Shown piece by piece: positions 42,105 through 50,569 of a stretch of DNA of 64,000 nucleotides; position 1 is the stretch's first letter, and every line of letters starts with the position of its first letter. The stretch is from contig JAHPZI010000010.1 of the NCBI GenBank assembly GCA_019058295.1, forward strand, positions 1 to 64,000, in the 5' to 3' direction. The notes under the pieces were generated by a model. The model saw only the letters and a list, made by a program, of their open reading frames with translations, was not told the origin of the DNA and ran no database searches. The DNA is from Promethearchaeota archaeon. Its GTDB lineage: Archaea > Asgardarchaeota > Lokiarchaeia > Sigyniarchaeales > SOKP01. A program made the translations under genes and the position numbers.

Positions 42105-43526
42105 TTATTTAGAAATCTTATTGAGAATCCTCAGATAATAGGCATGTATTTCTTTAACCGTTTGCGCATCAAAGTTGTCTAACTCTAATTTATTTAGTAA
42201 TGTTTCATAAATAGGATATTTAAATGGATTTGCTATAGTAAAATAAGCGCAAATGAGAGCATTTATAACAATATCTAAATCATCCTTTAATTTGGTTGCA
42301 ATAATTTCATCCTCATCAATAGATTTTTTTAACAAGAGGAATTGAACCTCCAAAAATTGTTTTAAAGCTATATTCTTACATTCAAATCTATTTTCTGAGT
42401 GATCTTGAAAAAGTTTGTAAAAATCTTCATAGGCTAATTCTTCATTGTTATTAAGTGCTTTTATCGTAGAACTTATCATATTAAAGTGATTTCTTAAAAT
42501 ATTTTCAACTTTTACGCCTTTAATATCTCTTATCAATTCATTACATAATTTAAGGTCTAAATTAACATTTTTATAAACTTTTTTTAAGGGCGCCTCATCC
42601 TCTTTTGCGACTTCTGGTGTTGGTTCTGCAATTTCTTCAACCTTCTCTTTTTCAACTGTTCCTTCTAATAAGGGAGATGACTCAACATTTATGTCTAAGA
42701 TGTCTGCGATAATGTGGATCATTTTGTCGCGATTTTCGTCTTTATTTGCAACCATCGGATAGGTTTTTAATCCTAAAATATTTTCAATATTTTCAATCTT
42801 CATCGCACTATCGAGATCTTGCTTATTTCCGATGATAGCTATAAAAGCATATGGCGCTTCTTCATTCCTCAAATTTATAAAAAATCTACTTTTTTCAACA
42901 TTTATAGGAGTGGAATCCGTTACTACTAATACTGCGGTGCTCCCTTTAATAAATCCCTTCCATAGATACTTGAATTGTTCCTGCCCTGCAAAATCAAATA
43001 ATTGAAATTGTAGTTTCCCTATTTGAACAGTTGTCATATCTCCTGAAATTGTAGGTATATGCTGTAGTGGAATTTCATCCTCTTTAAGTAAATTCTTAAT
43101 AGTTGTTTTTCCTACTCCGGAAAATCCAACAAGTGATATCTTGGAACTTATGCTACTATGCATTGAATCTATAATCGAATTAAGAGATTCTTTCAACGAT
43201 AGATCAATCTCTTTTTGCTCATTACTTTCCGAGTATATCTTCAAAAATTCTTCTTTAAGATTATATAGAACTGGTCGAATTAATCTAAAATAATCATCCA
43301 TTAATCCTGTTATAATTATAAAACTTAGATTTAATTGAAGTTCCATTGCATAAGAAACTCTATACTTATAATAATCAAAAAATCCAATTGGTTCCTCGGA
43401 TTTTTTCCTTGCTTCTGATTTAATTTTAAATCGAAGATCTTCAACTTCATTCCTATTTAAAGCGTTTGCAAAAATTCGCTGATATATTATATCATCCCCT
43501 TTAATAACAAACACTTGGCGCAACAT
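42105..43526 (-). CDS. Longin-like domain fused to an Arf/Ras-type small GTPase
   Basis: 473 residues. Residues 1-105 (QVFVIKGDDIIYQRIFANAL ... ELQLNLSFIIITGLMDDYFR) have the strand-helix order of a longin domain. The GTPase domain covers about 128-285: G1 GFSGVGKTT (134-142), G2 Thr159, G3 DFAGQEQF (178-185) with the catalytic Gln182, G4 GNKQDLD (233-239). An acidic Pro/Glu linker (EIAEPTPEVAKEDEAPLKK) leads to a helical C-terminal domain of about 150 residues. No lipid-anchor motif is seen. Eukaryotes keep longin domains and GTPases in separate proteins that bind each other (SRX/SR alpha is an exception). Probably a membrane-trafficking or polarity switch. Confidence 0.9.
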   Translation of the reverse strand: MLRQVFVIKGDDIIYQRIFANALNRNEVEDLRFKIKSEARKKSEEPIGFFDYYKYRVSYAMELQLNLSFIIITGLMDDYFRLIRPVLYNLKEEFLKIYSESNEQKEIDLSLKESLNSIIDSMHSSISSKISLVGFSGVGKTTIKNLLKEDEIPLQHIPTISGDMTTVQIGKLQFQLFDFAGQEQFKYLWKGFIKGSTAVLVVTDSTPINVEKSRFFINLRNEEAPYAFIAIIGNKQDLDSAMKIENIENILGLKTYPMVANKDENRDKMIHIIADILDINVESSPLLEGTVEKEKVEEIAEPTPEVAKEDEAPLKKVYKNVNLDLKLCNELIRDIKGVKVENILRNHFNMISSTIKALNNNEELAYEDFYKLFQDHSENRFECKNIALKQFLEVQFLLLKKSIDEDEIIATKLKDDLDIVINALICAYFTIANPFKYPIYETLLNKLELDNFDAQTVKEIHAYYLRILNKISK

Positions 43527-43657
43527 TTTTCTATTAACTTCTTTATTTGATTATTATGTTTTTAATTCGTAAAAAACTAATAAAAACCAATATTTATAAA
43601 GTTTGATAACTCAAAAAATTTAAATTAATATATTGGAATAGCACTATTCTTATTTAC

Positions 43658-44290
43658 ATGAAAAAATATAATATTAAAACTCTAGTTTTTGATTTGGGTG
43701 GCGTTTTCTTCACTAAAGGAACCATTCTAGCTATTGAGAAGATTATAGATATGTACGAGATTAAAAATAAAAACCGTCATTTATTAAGAACATTTTTTCG
43801 AGATGGTGATAAAAATGAAGGAAATTTAGTAAGGTTGGGATTAATTACAATGGATGAGTTCGAAGAAAAACTGATTTCAAAATTTAATTTAGCAGATGGG
43901 AATCATATACGCAATTTATGGTTTGGTTCATACGTCCCAAATTATAAAATGGAAGAGCTTATTATTGAATTAGGTAAAAAATATAGGTTAGTTGTATTTA
44001 GTGGCAATGTTAGAGAAAGAATCGAATTTCTTGAGAATAGGTATAATTTTGGGAAATTATTTGATGATTTTGTGTATAGTTTCGATTATCAAAAAAACAA
44101 AAATGATATAGAATTCTATAGAGAACTCTTAAATCACATTGAATGCGACCCATCAGAAGCAATTCTTATTGACGATGAAAGAAAGAGTGTTAAATACGGA
44201 CAGTCAGTCGGGCTTAATACAATTGTCTATTTTTATACTGATCATTTAATAAATGAGTTAAAAAAATATGAAATAGAAATAGATCTTTAA
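43658..44290 (+). CDS. HAD-superfamily hydrolase
   Basis: 210 residues. Motif I VFDLGGVFF (Asp14) replaces the common DxDGT by DLGG, a form found in many HAD phosphatases and haloacid-type members; the second Asp of the phosphatase pair is missing at that place. Motif II is LVVFSGN, motif III the lysine in the YQKNKNDIEFYRELL region, motif IV AILIDDERKSVKYGQSVG. A helical cap lies between residues 18 and 90. It starts divergently from the longin-GTPase gene and runs toward the mannosidase gene 49 bases on. Confidence 0.88.
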   Translation: MKKYNIKTLVFDLGGVFFTKGTILAIEKIIDMYEIKNKNRHLLRTFFRDGDKNEGNLVRLGLITMDEFEEKLISKFNLADGNHIRNLWFGSYVPNYKMEELIIELGKKYRLVVFSGNVRERIEFLENRYNFGKLFDDFVYSFDYQKNKNDIEFYRELLNHIECDPSEAILIDDERKSVKYGQSVGLNTIVYFYTDHLINELKKYEIEIDL

Positions 44291-44339
44291 AATTAAATAA
44301 ACTGTTAATTTTTTAGGAAATATACTTGAGGTTATTAAA

Positions 44340-47138
44340 ATGAAAGCGAATAACATAATAATTGTTCCAGAAACTCATTGGGATCGCGAATGGTATCTAA
44401 CTTTTCAAGAATTCAGGGCTAGACTTGTTCTCATGATGGATAAATTATTAAATATTTTGAAAACGGACCCTGATTATAAAAATTTCACTTTAGACGGGCA
44501 AGTAATTCCATTAGAAGATTTCTTGGAGACAAGGCCAGAAAAGGAAGAAGAAATTAAGAAATATATAAAGGAAAAGCGACTTTCAATAGGACCGATGTAT
44601 GTTTTACCGGACGAGTTTCTAATTAGTGGTGAATCGTTGATAAGGAATTTAATGATTGGGCATCAAATCGCAAGGAAATATGGCTCTGTTATGAAGGCGG
44701 GATACATTCCAGATCCTTTTGGGCATATCGCTCAATTACCCCAAGTTTTAAGTGGATTCGAAATACCTTCATGTCTTTTTATGAGAGGTTTTGGAAACGA
44801 ATTTAAAGAGAAAAATCTAAATATGGAATTTATATGGAATGCTCCTGGAAATGCAGCATCAATTTTAGGTATTCATTTAATTGCATCATATGGGTCTGTG
44901 GCAGAATTAAATTTGAAAAAAAGAGAAGGGCAATATAAAATGGCTCTTAAAAAGATCAATAGAGTTGTTTCGAAATTGGAACAATATACGGCAACTCCAT
45001 ATGTATTACTCAACAGCGGTTCTGATCATCACGATGCAGTTCCGGACATTCCTACCATTGTTAAACAATGGAATGAACTTTATCCTAATAAATTCATGGA
45101 GCAAAACGATTTTGAATATTATATTAATAAGGTCTTGGAGACAAAACAAGATTTAAACTCTTTTCAAGGAGAACTTAGGGGAGGTAAATATAGTCCTTTA
45201 CTTTCAGGAGTTTTTTCTGCCAGAATGTGGATAAAACAGAGAAATACTGCTATAGAATATTTATACGAAAAATATACTGAACCATTATCCTCTATTACTT
45301 GGGCCCTTGACAGATCTAAAACATTCGAGTATCCGAAAGCTTATATCCTTACTGGTTTAAAATGGTTGATTAAAAACCATCCGCATGATTCTATATGTGG
45401 TTGTAGCATTGATCAAGTTCATGATGAGATGAAAACTAGATTTGATTGGGCAGAACAAATAGGAAATGAAGTATTTAAGAACTCCTTTATCTATTTAAAC
45501 GAGCTAATTAAATTTAAAGTAGAAAATAAAGATCAAACCGAGTTAATTATCTACAATCCTCTTCCATGGGAACGTGAAGATATTGTGAAATTTGATCTTG
45601 TTGGCTTAGGAACATCACGTATCAAAATTACCTCAGTTAATTTAAAGATATTAGATAATGACGGGAAAGAAATTGAATTTCAGTATTTTTCTTTAAAAGA
45701 GTTAACAAGATTTAATCGTGAATATGATACTAGATATCGTTTAACCTTTTTAGCTAAAGTCCCGGCTTGTGGGTACAAGGTTTATTATATAATTCCTCAA
45801 GAAGATGAAAAAAGATATAACGCGGATTCAGAGAACTTTAAATTAATCGATAATTCTATAGAAAATGAATTTTATAAGGTTACTATCAATGAAAAAGGTA
45901 AAATTGACGTATTTTATAAATTGAGTGGATTTAATTACGAGAATATCTGTCTATTTGAGGATGTCGGTGATTGGGGTGATGAATATGATTATTCAGGACC
46001 AGATGAAAATCAAATTGATTTAAAATTTTTAACAAAAGATGCTATAATTACTGAAATTTCTCATTTTTTAAACGGTCCTACCCATAAAACAATTAAAATT
46101 AACATGAACTTAAAATTACCTGTTTCTTTATCAAGAAATAGAGATAAAAGAGAGGAGGCTCGAGTTGATAACGATATCGTAATTTACATATCATTATATA
46201 AGGGAATTGATCGCATTGATTTTAAGATAGAATTAGAAAATAATAGTAAAGATCATCGTATTCGAGTCTTATTCCCTTCAAATATTAAATCAAGTAAAAT
46301 CTATGCCGATGGACATTTCTATATCGTTCCTCGAAATGTGGAATTACCTAATAGTGAGGGATGGATCCAAAAAGCTTTACCTACAAATCATCAGAAAGAT
46401 TTTGTGAGTGTTTGTGATGAAAAAACTTGCTTTGCTGTACTTAATAAGGGGTTACCAGAATATGAAGCAGTTAGAGAAAATGATGGAACTATAACTCTCG
46501 CAATAACCTTATTACGATGTATTGAATGGCTCTCGCGTGTGAGATTTGCCACGAGGGGGAGTATTGCGGGACCAGATATAAAAACCCCTGGTGCCCAATG
46601 CCTTGGAAAACACGAATTTGAATTTTCACTTGTCATTAAAGAAAAAGGCTTAAGCCCTTTAACTTCAGAGATCCATGTCAAAGGAAAAGAATTCAATAAT
46701 CCTTTACAACCGATATTTATTTCGCTTATAAAACAAACACCACTACGATTCTCTGACGTTCATATTTTAAATAATGGACTCTTAACATATTTCCAACAAC
46801 CATATGTTAAAAACGTAGAATCTTATTTACCCCCTGAATTAAGCTTTCTTGAAATCGATAATAAAAATATTCAGTTGAGCGCTCTGAAAAAATCAGAAGT
46901 AGGTAATTCATTAATTGTTAGGTGTTATAATTTATCGTCTAGTGCTGAGAAAACTTCTCTAAGGTTTTATCAAGGAATCATGATTAAAAGCGCAATACTC
47001 GTTAATTTGTTAGAAGAAAAGCCTATTAATGAAATTAAGGCAAACTTAGATTTACTTGACGAAAATACCATAGAACTAAGTTTAAACCCGCATGTGATTG
47101 CTACAATCAAAATAGAATTCGAATTAAGATCAATTTAA
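44340..47138 (+). CDS. Alpha-mannosidase, glycoside hydrolase family 38
   Basis: 932 residues. The zinc-site start is PETHWDREWYLTFQEFRARL; the nucleophile region is GYIPDPFGHIAQLPQVL with the catalytic Asp near residue 123; LNSGSDHHDAVP and the late HPHDSICGCSIDQVHDE also fit GH38. The beta-sandwich C-terminal half is complete. No signal peptide, so it acts in the cytosol, like other archaeal and bacterial GH38 enzymes, on alpha-mannosides from glycans or polyisoprenyl sugars. SD GAGGTT lies seven bases before the ATG. It follows the HAD gene on the same strand. Confidence 0.93.
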   Translation: MKANNIIIVPETHWDREWYLTFQEFRARLVLMMDKLLNILKTDPDYKNFTLDGQVIPLEDFLETRPEKEEEIKKYIKEKRLSIGPMYVLPDEFLISGESLIRNLMIGHQIARKYGSVMKAGYIPDPFGHIAQLPQVLSGFEIPSCLFMRGFGNEFKEKNLNMEFIWNAPGNAASILGIHLIASYGSVAELNLKKREGQYKMALKKINRVVSKLEQYTATPYVLLNSGSDHHDAVPDIPTIVKQWNELYPNKFMEQNDFEYYINKVLETKQDLNSFQGELRGGKYSPLLSGVFSARMWIKQRNTAIEYLYEKYTEPLSSITWALDRSKTFEYPKAYILTGLKWLIKNHPHDSICGCSIDQVHDEMKTRFDWAEQIGNEVFKNSFIYLNELIKFKVENKDQTELIIYNPLPWEREDIVKFDLVGLGTSRIKITSVNLKILDNDGKEIEFQYFSLKELTRFNREYDTRYRLTFLAKVPACGYKVYYIIPQEDEKRYNADSENFKLIDNSIENEFYKVTINEKGKIDVFYKLSGFNYENICLFEDVGDWGDEYDYSGPDENQIDLKFLTKDAIITEISHFLNGPTHKTIKINMNLKLPVSLSRNRDKREEARVDNDIVIYISLYKGIDRIDFKIELENNSKDHRIRVLFPSNIKSSKIYADGHFYIVPRNVELPNSEGWIQKALPTNHQKDFVSVCDEKTCFAVLNKGLPEYEAVRENDGTITLAITLLRCIEWLSRVRFATRGSIAGPDIKTPGAQCLGKHEFEFSLVIKEKGLSPLTSEIHVKGKEFNNPLQPIFISLIKQTPLRFSDVHILNNGLLTYFQQPYVKNVESYLPPELSFLEIDNKNIQLSALKKSEVGNSLIVRCYNLSSSAEKTSLRFYQGIMIKSAILVNLLEEKPINEIKANLDLLDENTIELSLNPHVIATIKIEFELRSI

Positions 47139-47195
47139 AATTTGATTTATTTTTGAATCTTTAATAACACTTAATTAGTCTACAAACTATTTTTA

Positions 47196-48104
47196 TTATT
47201 TTTTTAGCAACTTAAGCAACAATGCTTTTTGTAAGTGGAGTCTATTTTCTGCTTGTTGAAATACGATTGAATTATTTGAATCTAACACATCGTCCGTGAT
47301 CTCAATTCCTCTATGTGCAGGCAAACAATGCATTATTACTGGGTTTTTAATAGCGTAGTTTAGTAATTCTTTATTTATTTGGAATTTTGGCAAAAATATT
47401 TTTAATCTTTTCTCAGTCTCTTCTTCTTGGCCCATAGATACGAATGTATCAGTATATACAACGTCAGCTTCCTTTATAGCTTCTTTTGGATCATTATAAA
47501 TATGGAAAAATTGAGTTTTTTTTTCTTTTTCTAACCAATCCATCACCTCTTGATGAGGTCTATATTTTTCCGGAGTTGCGACTAAAATAGGGATATTTAA
47601 CTTTACACATCCGATCATTAAGGAGTTGCACACATTGTTACCGTCCCCCACCCATGTTACTTTAATATTCTCAAAACTGCCAAATTTTTCACGAATTGTC
47701 ATCAAATCTGATAAAATTTGACATGGATGGTATATATCAGATAAACCATTAACGACTGGAACACTTGAAGCATCTCTCATAACTTCAAGGCTCTTATGTT
47801 CGTTAACCCGAGCCATAATTAAATCTACATAACAACTAATACTTTTTATCTCATCTTTTAATGCCCCTAAATGGAGATTTGTTGTTCGCCAGTCTATATA
47901 AAGAGCGTTTCCTCCCAGTTGATACATGCCACTTTCAAAAGAGATTCTTGTTCGTGTGGATGTTTTCTGGAACAATAAAGCTATGCTTTTTCCATTTAGC
48001 TTGGAAGAATATTTATTTGGACTTTTTTTCACATCGTCAGCTAAATCTAATAAATCTAATATTTCTTTATCGGTTAAGTCTTTAATTGTTAATAAGTCGG
48101 GCAT
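47196..48104 (-). CDS. argF: Ornithine carbamoyltransferase
   Basis: 302 residues from ATG 48104 (MPDLLTIKDLTDKEI), the normal family length. The frame remains open 19 codons further up, but that part overlaps the small membrane protein gene. Carbamoyl-phosphate site FQKTSTRTRISFESGMYQLG, then HPCQILSDLMTI, VTWVGDGNNVCNSLMIG and the ornithine loop MHCLPAHRGIEI. It makes citrulline from ornithine and carbamoyl phosphate in arginine synthesis. No SD is obvious before the ATG. No other arg gene is in the window. Confidence 0.92.
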   Translation of the reverse strand: MPDLLTIKDLTDKEILDLLDLADDVKKSPNKYSSKLNGKSIALLFQKTSTRTRISFESGMYQLGGNALYIDWRTTNLHLGALKDEIKSISCYVDLIMARVNEHKSLEVMRDASSVPVVNGLSDIYHPCQILSDLMTIREKFGSFENIKVTWVGDGNNVCNSLMIGCVKLNIPILVATPEKYRPHQEVMDWLEKEKKTQFFHIYNDPKEAIKEADVVYTDTFVSMGQEEETEKRLKIFLPKFQINKELLNYAIKNPVIMHCLPAHRGIEITDDVLDSNNSIVFQQAENRLHLQKALLLKLLKK

Positions 48105-48123
48105 AGAATTGGTGAATTTTTTT

Positions 48124-48318
48124 TTAAAACTCTTCTCTTTTTTTCCAATTATTAACCACAAACAGCATAATCAGCAAACTGATGATATATATAATTAGAA
48201 ATAAACTCCATAAAATCATTAATTCATTTTTTTTTTCTATAAAAGCTCTAATAATTCTATAAATAAAATATATACTTAAGAGCCACAATAATTGCATTCT
48301 TAGGGTTAATTTGTCCAT
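48124..48318 (-). CDS. Small two-helix membrane protein upstream of argF
   Basis: 64 residues with two hydrophobic helices (MQLLWLLSIYFIYRIIRAF and LMILWSLFLIIYIISLLIML) joined by KKNEL and ending in basic NNWKKREEF. It ends 19 bases before the argF ATG on the same strand. Because argF also has an open frame through this region, only one of the two readings there can be translated; the strong membrane pattern favours this one. Confidence 0.55.
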   Translation of the reverse strand: MDKLTLRMQLLWLLSIYFIYRIIRAFIEKKNELMILWSLFLIIYIISLLIMLFVVNNWKKREEF

Positions 48319-48430
48319 AGTATTCTAAAAATTTTTTTTAAACAGGTATTGTTTAAAGGTATAAAGTAAGTTTTTTTAAATTATTTTCGTTAAGAAATAT
48401 TTAAAAATTAATTAAAGAGGATAATTAAAA

Positions 48431-48574
48431 CTAAGCATTTAAAGCAATTTCTTGTAAAAGAATACGTTTAATAATTATTTTTTCACTTCTTTTGATTTGA
48501 TCTTGAGATGCGACTATTTCATTGATAAAAAGGTCATCTCTAAAAGAATGGCTTTTAACTTTTACTAACATCAT
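48431..48574 (-). CDS. Possible 47-residue small protein
   Basis: ATG at 48574 (a second ATG follows directly) opens 47 codons ending TAG: a helical charged peptide with SHSFRDDLFINEIVASQDQ and KIIIKRILLQEIALN. Codon use looks normal. It lies between argF/small membrane gene and the RING-like gene. Unknown family. Confidence 0.4.
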   Translation of the reverse strand: MMLVKVKSHSFRDDLFINEIVASQDQIKRSEKIIIKRILLQEIALNA

Positions 48575-48782
48575 TATTAACAAATTTATAAAACGTTTTC
48601 CTTGATTATAATTCAGATCTTTTCAATTATAAATTTTAGGGTTATAAATTATATAACTCTTTTTTTTTTTCAAAAAAAGGATTTTTGTAGAAAATTCTGA
48701 AGATTTTTTTTAAATTATTCTAATATATTATTTAAAATTAAAAGTATATAAGAAGATTAGATAATAATATTAAATTGAGAAG

Positions 48783-48992
48783 ATGTCAAAAGAAGATTCA
48801 TTACCTCCAAATTGTTTCGTCTGTAATAAGAATTTTGAAGCATCTCTAGATGAATTACATTATTGCATATGCGATATTGCTATTTGCTCTCGATGTATAA
48901 ATTCAGTCAAGAAAAGCGAAAATTCGTGGGTGTGCCCCAAATGCTCTAATGAAAATGATGTAGAAAAAAGTATGTTATTCCGAAAGAGCTAG
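48783..48992 (+). CDS. RING-like eight-cysteine zinc protein
   Basis: 69 residues. The eight cysteines are Cys11, 14, 28, 30, 35, 38, 51 and 54, spaced C-x2-C-x13-C-x-C-x4-C-x2-C-x12-C-x2-C. That is the cross-brace spacing of RING fingers, with Cys in place of the usual His at position four (a C4C4 variant). Asgard archaea have ubiquitin systems with RING-type E3 proteins, so an E3 adaptor is conceivable; a plain double zinc ribbon is the alternative. A TATA-like AAGTATATAAG lies about 35 bases upstream. No E1, E2 or ubiquitin gene is in the window. Confidence 0.65.
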   Translation: MSKEDSLPPNCFVCNKNFEASLDELHYCICDIAICSRCINSVKKSENSWVCPKCSNENDVEKSMLFRKS

Positions 48993-49108
48993 CCCCTAAA
49001 TTTTCTACTCTCCTCATTTTTAATAGGAAAATAAAATTATCATTCTACCAATGATGAAAATAAGAAATATGATTCCAAATGAAATAATCGTGGAAGGCTG
49101 AGGTTTAT

Positions 49109-49597
49109 ATGACAAAAGTCATTTCAAAAGTTTTAGAAATAGAGAATTGTAATAAAGATATTGTTTTAAAGGCTATTTACAATCCAAAGTTTTGGGAAGA
49201 AATTAGCCCCGTTGATAAGATTGAAGCAAGCTTCCCTTCTCCAAATGTTTTGCATACTGATATTGTTGATATGATAAAAGTTGTTAATATTGCTATAGAA
49301 ATGGAAGGAGAACTGGTTTTAGTCGATAAGGGAGAAGAACAAGGAAAAGGGCACTTAATAGAATTTAATGTTCGAAACAACAAAGATGTAACGGATTTAG
49401 AGGGTAATATAAGGGTAAAGGCACTTTCACCTAGTAAATCTAAGATCGGAATATTTATCCATGACTTTAAATTAAGTAGTAATTTTCTTAGTCTTTTTGG
49501 GAGCGCTACTGAATTAATTTTAAGAACAAAGATAACTGGTATTTTAAGGAATATTGAAAAATATTGTAAAACAAAAGATTTGAAGAATTTTTTATAA
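49109..49597 (+). CDS. SRPBCC/START-like protein
   Basis: 162 residues. The start KVISKVLEIENCNKDIVLKA with YNPKFWEEISP shows the first strand and helices of the SRPBCC (Bet v 1/START/polyketide cyclase) fold; long strands (VVNIAIEMEGELVLVDKGEE, HLIEFNVRNNKDVTDLEGNI) and a final amphipathic helix (ILRTKITGILRNIEKYCK) complete it. The fold forms a cavity for hydrophobic ligands. SD GAGGTT lies 5-6 bases before the ATG. No catalytic residue can be named. Separate from but on the same strand as the RING-like and longin-like genes. Confidence 0.65.
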   Translation: MTKVISKVLEIENCNKDIVLKAIYNPKFWEEISPVDKIEASFPSPNVLHTDIVDMIKVVNIAIEMEGELVLVDKGEEQGKGHLIEFNVRNNKDVTDLEGNIRVKALSPSKSKIGIFIHDFKLSSNFLSLFGSATELILRTKITGILRNIEKYCKTKDLKNFL

Positions 49598-49676
49598 CCA
49601 TTATCCAAAAGGATTTCAAGATAGTTATTTGGAAATCAATAATTGAATTTCCAAGAACTATTATGGAACTAAGGGG

Positions 49677-49686
49677 TTTAAAAAAA
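49677..49686 (+). promoter_or_regulatory. BRE/TATA-like promoter of the longin-like gene
   Basis: GGTTTAAAAAAATTA lies 32-42 bases before ATG 49718. With a normal 25-base spacing the transcript would be almost leaderless, in line with the lack of an SD site. Confidence 0.4.
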
Positions 49687-49717
49687 TTAATATTATTAAA
49701 ATGTCTTAATATAATTA

Positions 49718-50563
49718 ATGAACATCTGGATAATTGATATTAACAGCGGTACTACACTTCTTTATAAAGCTTTTATAAATTTACATATTGACGAAGATCT
49801 TGTCGCTGGATTATTAACAGCGTTGAATTCTCTTGCAGCATTTGAATTCAAGCAAGGTATCGAAGCAATCCTTATGTCTGGATATATTTGGGTTTATGTT
49901 GAAGATAGAGAAGTTGATTTACTATTTATTGCTGCAGCAAATAAAGATGAAAAAGCGGAAATGCTTAGAGCTCGATTGAACATTATAAAACAAGCTTTTA
50001 TTCAAGAATATGTAAAAGATAAAGATCAATGGGAGAAAACTTGGACTGGAAACATTACTATATTTAAACCGTTTAAAGATACAATCAACGAATATTATCA
50101 AAACTGGCTTGCGGCTGAAAGCGTTACGACAATTGCAGAATTTTATGATATTTTAGGAATTTTTCAGCAATTACTTTTTGATCTATTAGGAATAGTGCAA
50201 AATCGACTAAATGTACTTTCAAAAGAAAATATTTTCGCAAAAATTGAAATTATGTTCGAAAATTATTTTGCTAATGAGTATGTAAAAAATAATACTGAAT
50301 TAAGCAAAATTTCTTTTTCCAGAGAAGCAGGGATTAATATAATTACTATCAATCCCAATAACTGTGATATGCTTGTTTTGGAAAAACAGATTATAAATTT
50401 AATGAGAAGAATTGTAAAAACAATTAGAGAAGAGGTAGGTTTTCAAGAAAGTCTAAATTATTTTGTCCAAGAAGGCCTGTTTGATTATATTTTAAATAAC
50501 ATATCACTATTAAATCAGCTTAATTTAGACACATTCTTATTAAAACTGTTTCTGCAAGAGTAA
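49718..50563 (+). CDS. Longin-like domain protein
   Basis: 281 residues. The first 95 (MNIWIIDINSGTTLLYKAFI ... EAILMSGYIWVYVEDREVDL ... LLFIAAANKDEKAEMLRARL) have the strand order and length of a longin-like domain, akin to the N-terminus of the GTPase fusion at 42105. The remaining part is helical (FYDILGIFQQLLFDLLGIVQ) with a second alpha/beta piece (INIITINPNNCDMLVLEKQI). No membrane helix. It ends six bases before an ion transporter gene, so it may regulate it or merely share its transcript. Eukaryote-like trafficking role is an inference. Confidence 0.6.
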   Translation: MNIWIIDINSGTTLLYKAFINLHIDEDLVAGLLTALNSLAAFEFKQGIEAILMSGYIWVYVEDREVDLLFIAAANKDEKAEMLRARLNIIKQAFIQEYVKDKDQWEKTWTGNITIFKPFKDTINEYYQNWLAAESVTTIAEFYDILGIFQQLLFDLLGIVQNRLNVLSKENIFAKIEIMFENYFANEYVKNNTELSKISFSREAGINIITINPNNCDMLVLEKQIINLMRRIVKTIREEVGFQESLNYFVQEGLFDYILNNISLLNQLNLDTFLLKLFLQE

Positions 50564-50569
50564 TTAAAT

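Noticed and set aside
47196..48161. Longer OTC form starting at 48161
   Set aside because: The added 19 residues are not OTC-like and overlap the end of a membrane-protein frame; ATG 48104 gives the normal N-terminus.
48655..48690. Long T and A tracts as terminator or repeat
   Set aside because: Homopolymer runs are frequent in all spacers here and form no defined stem.
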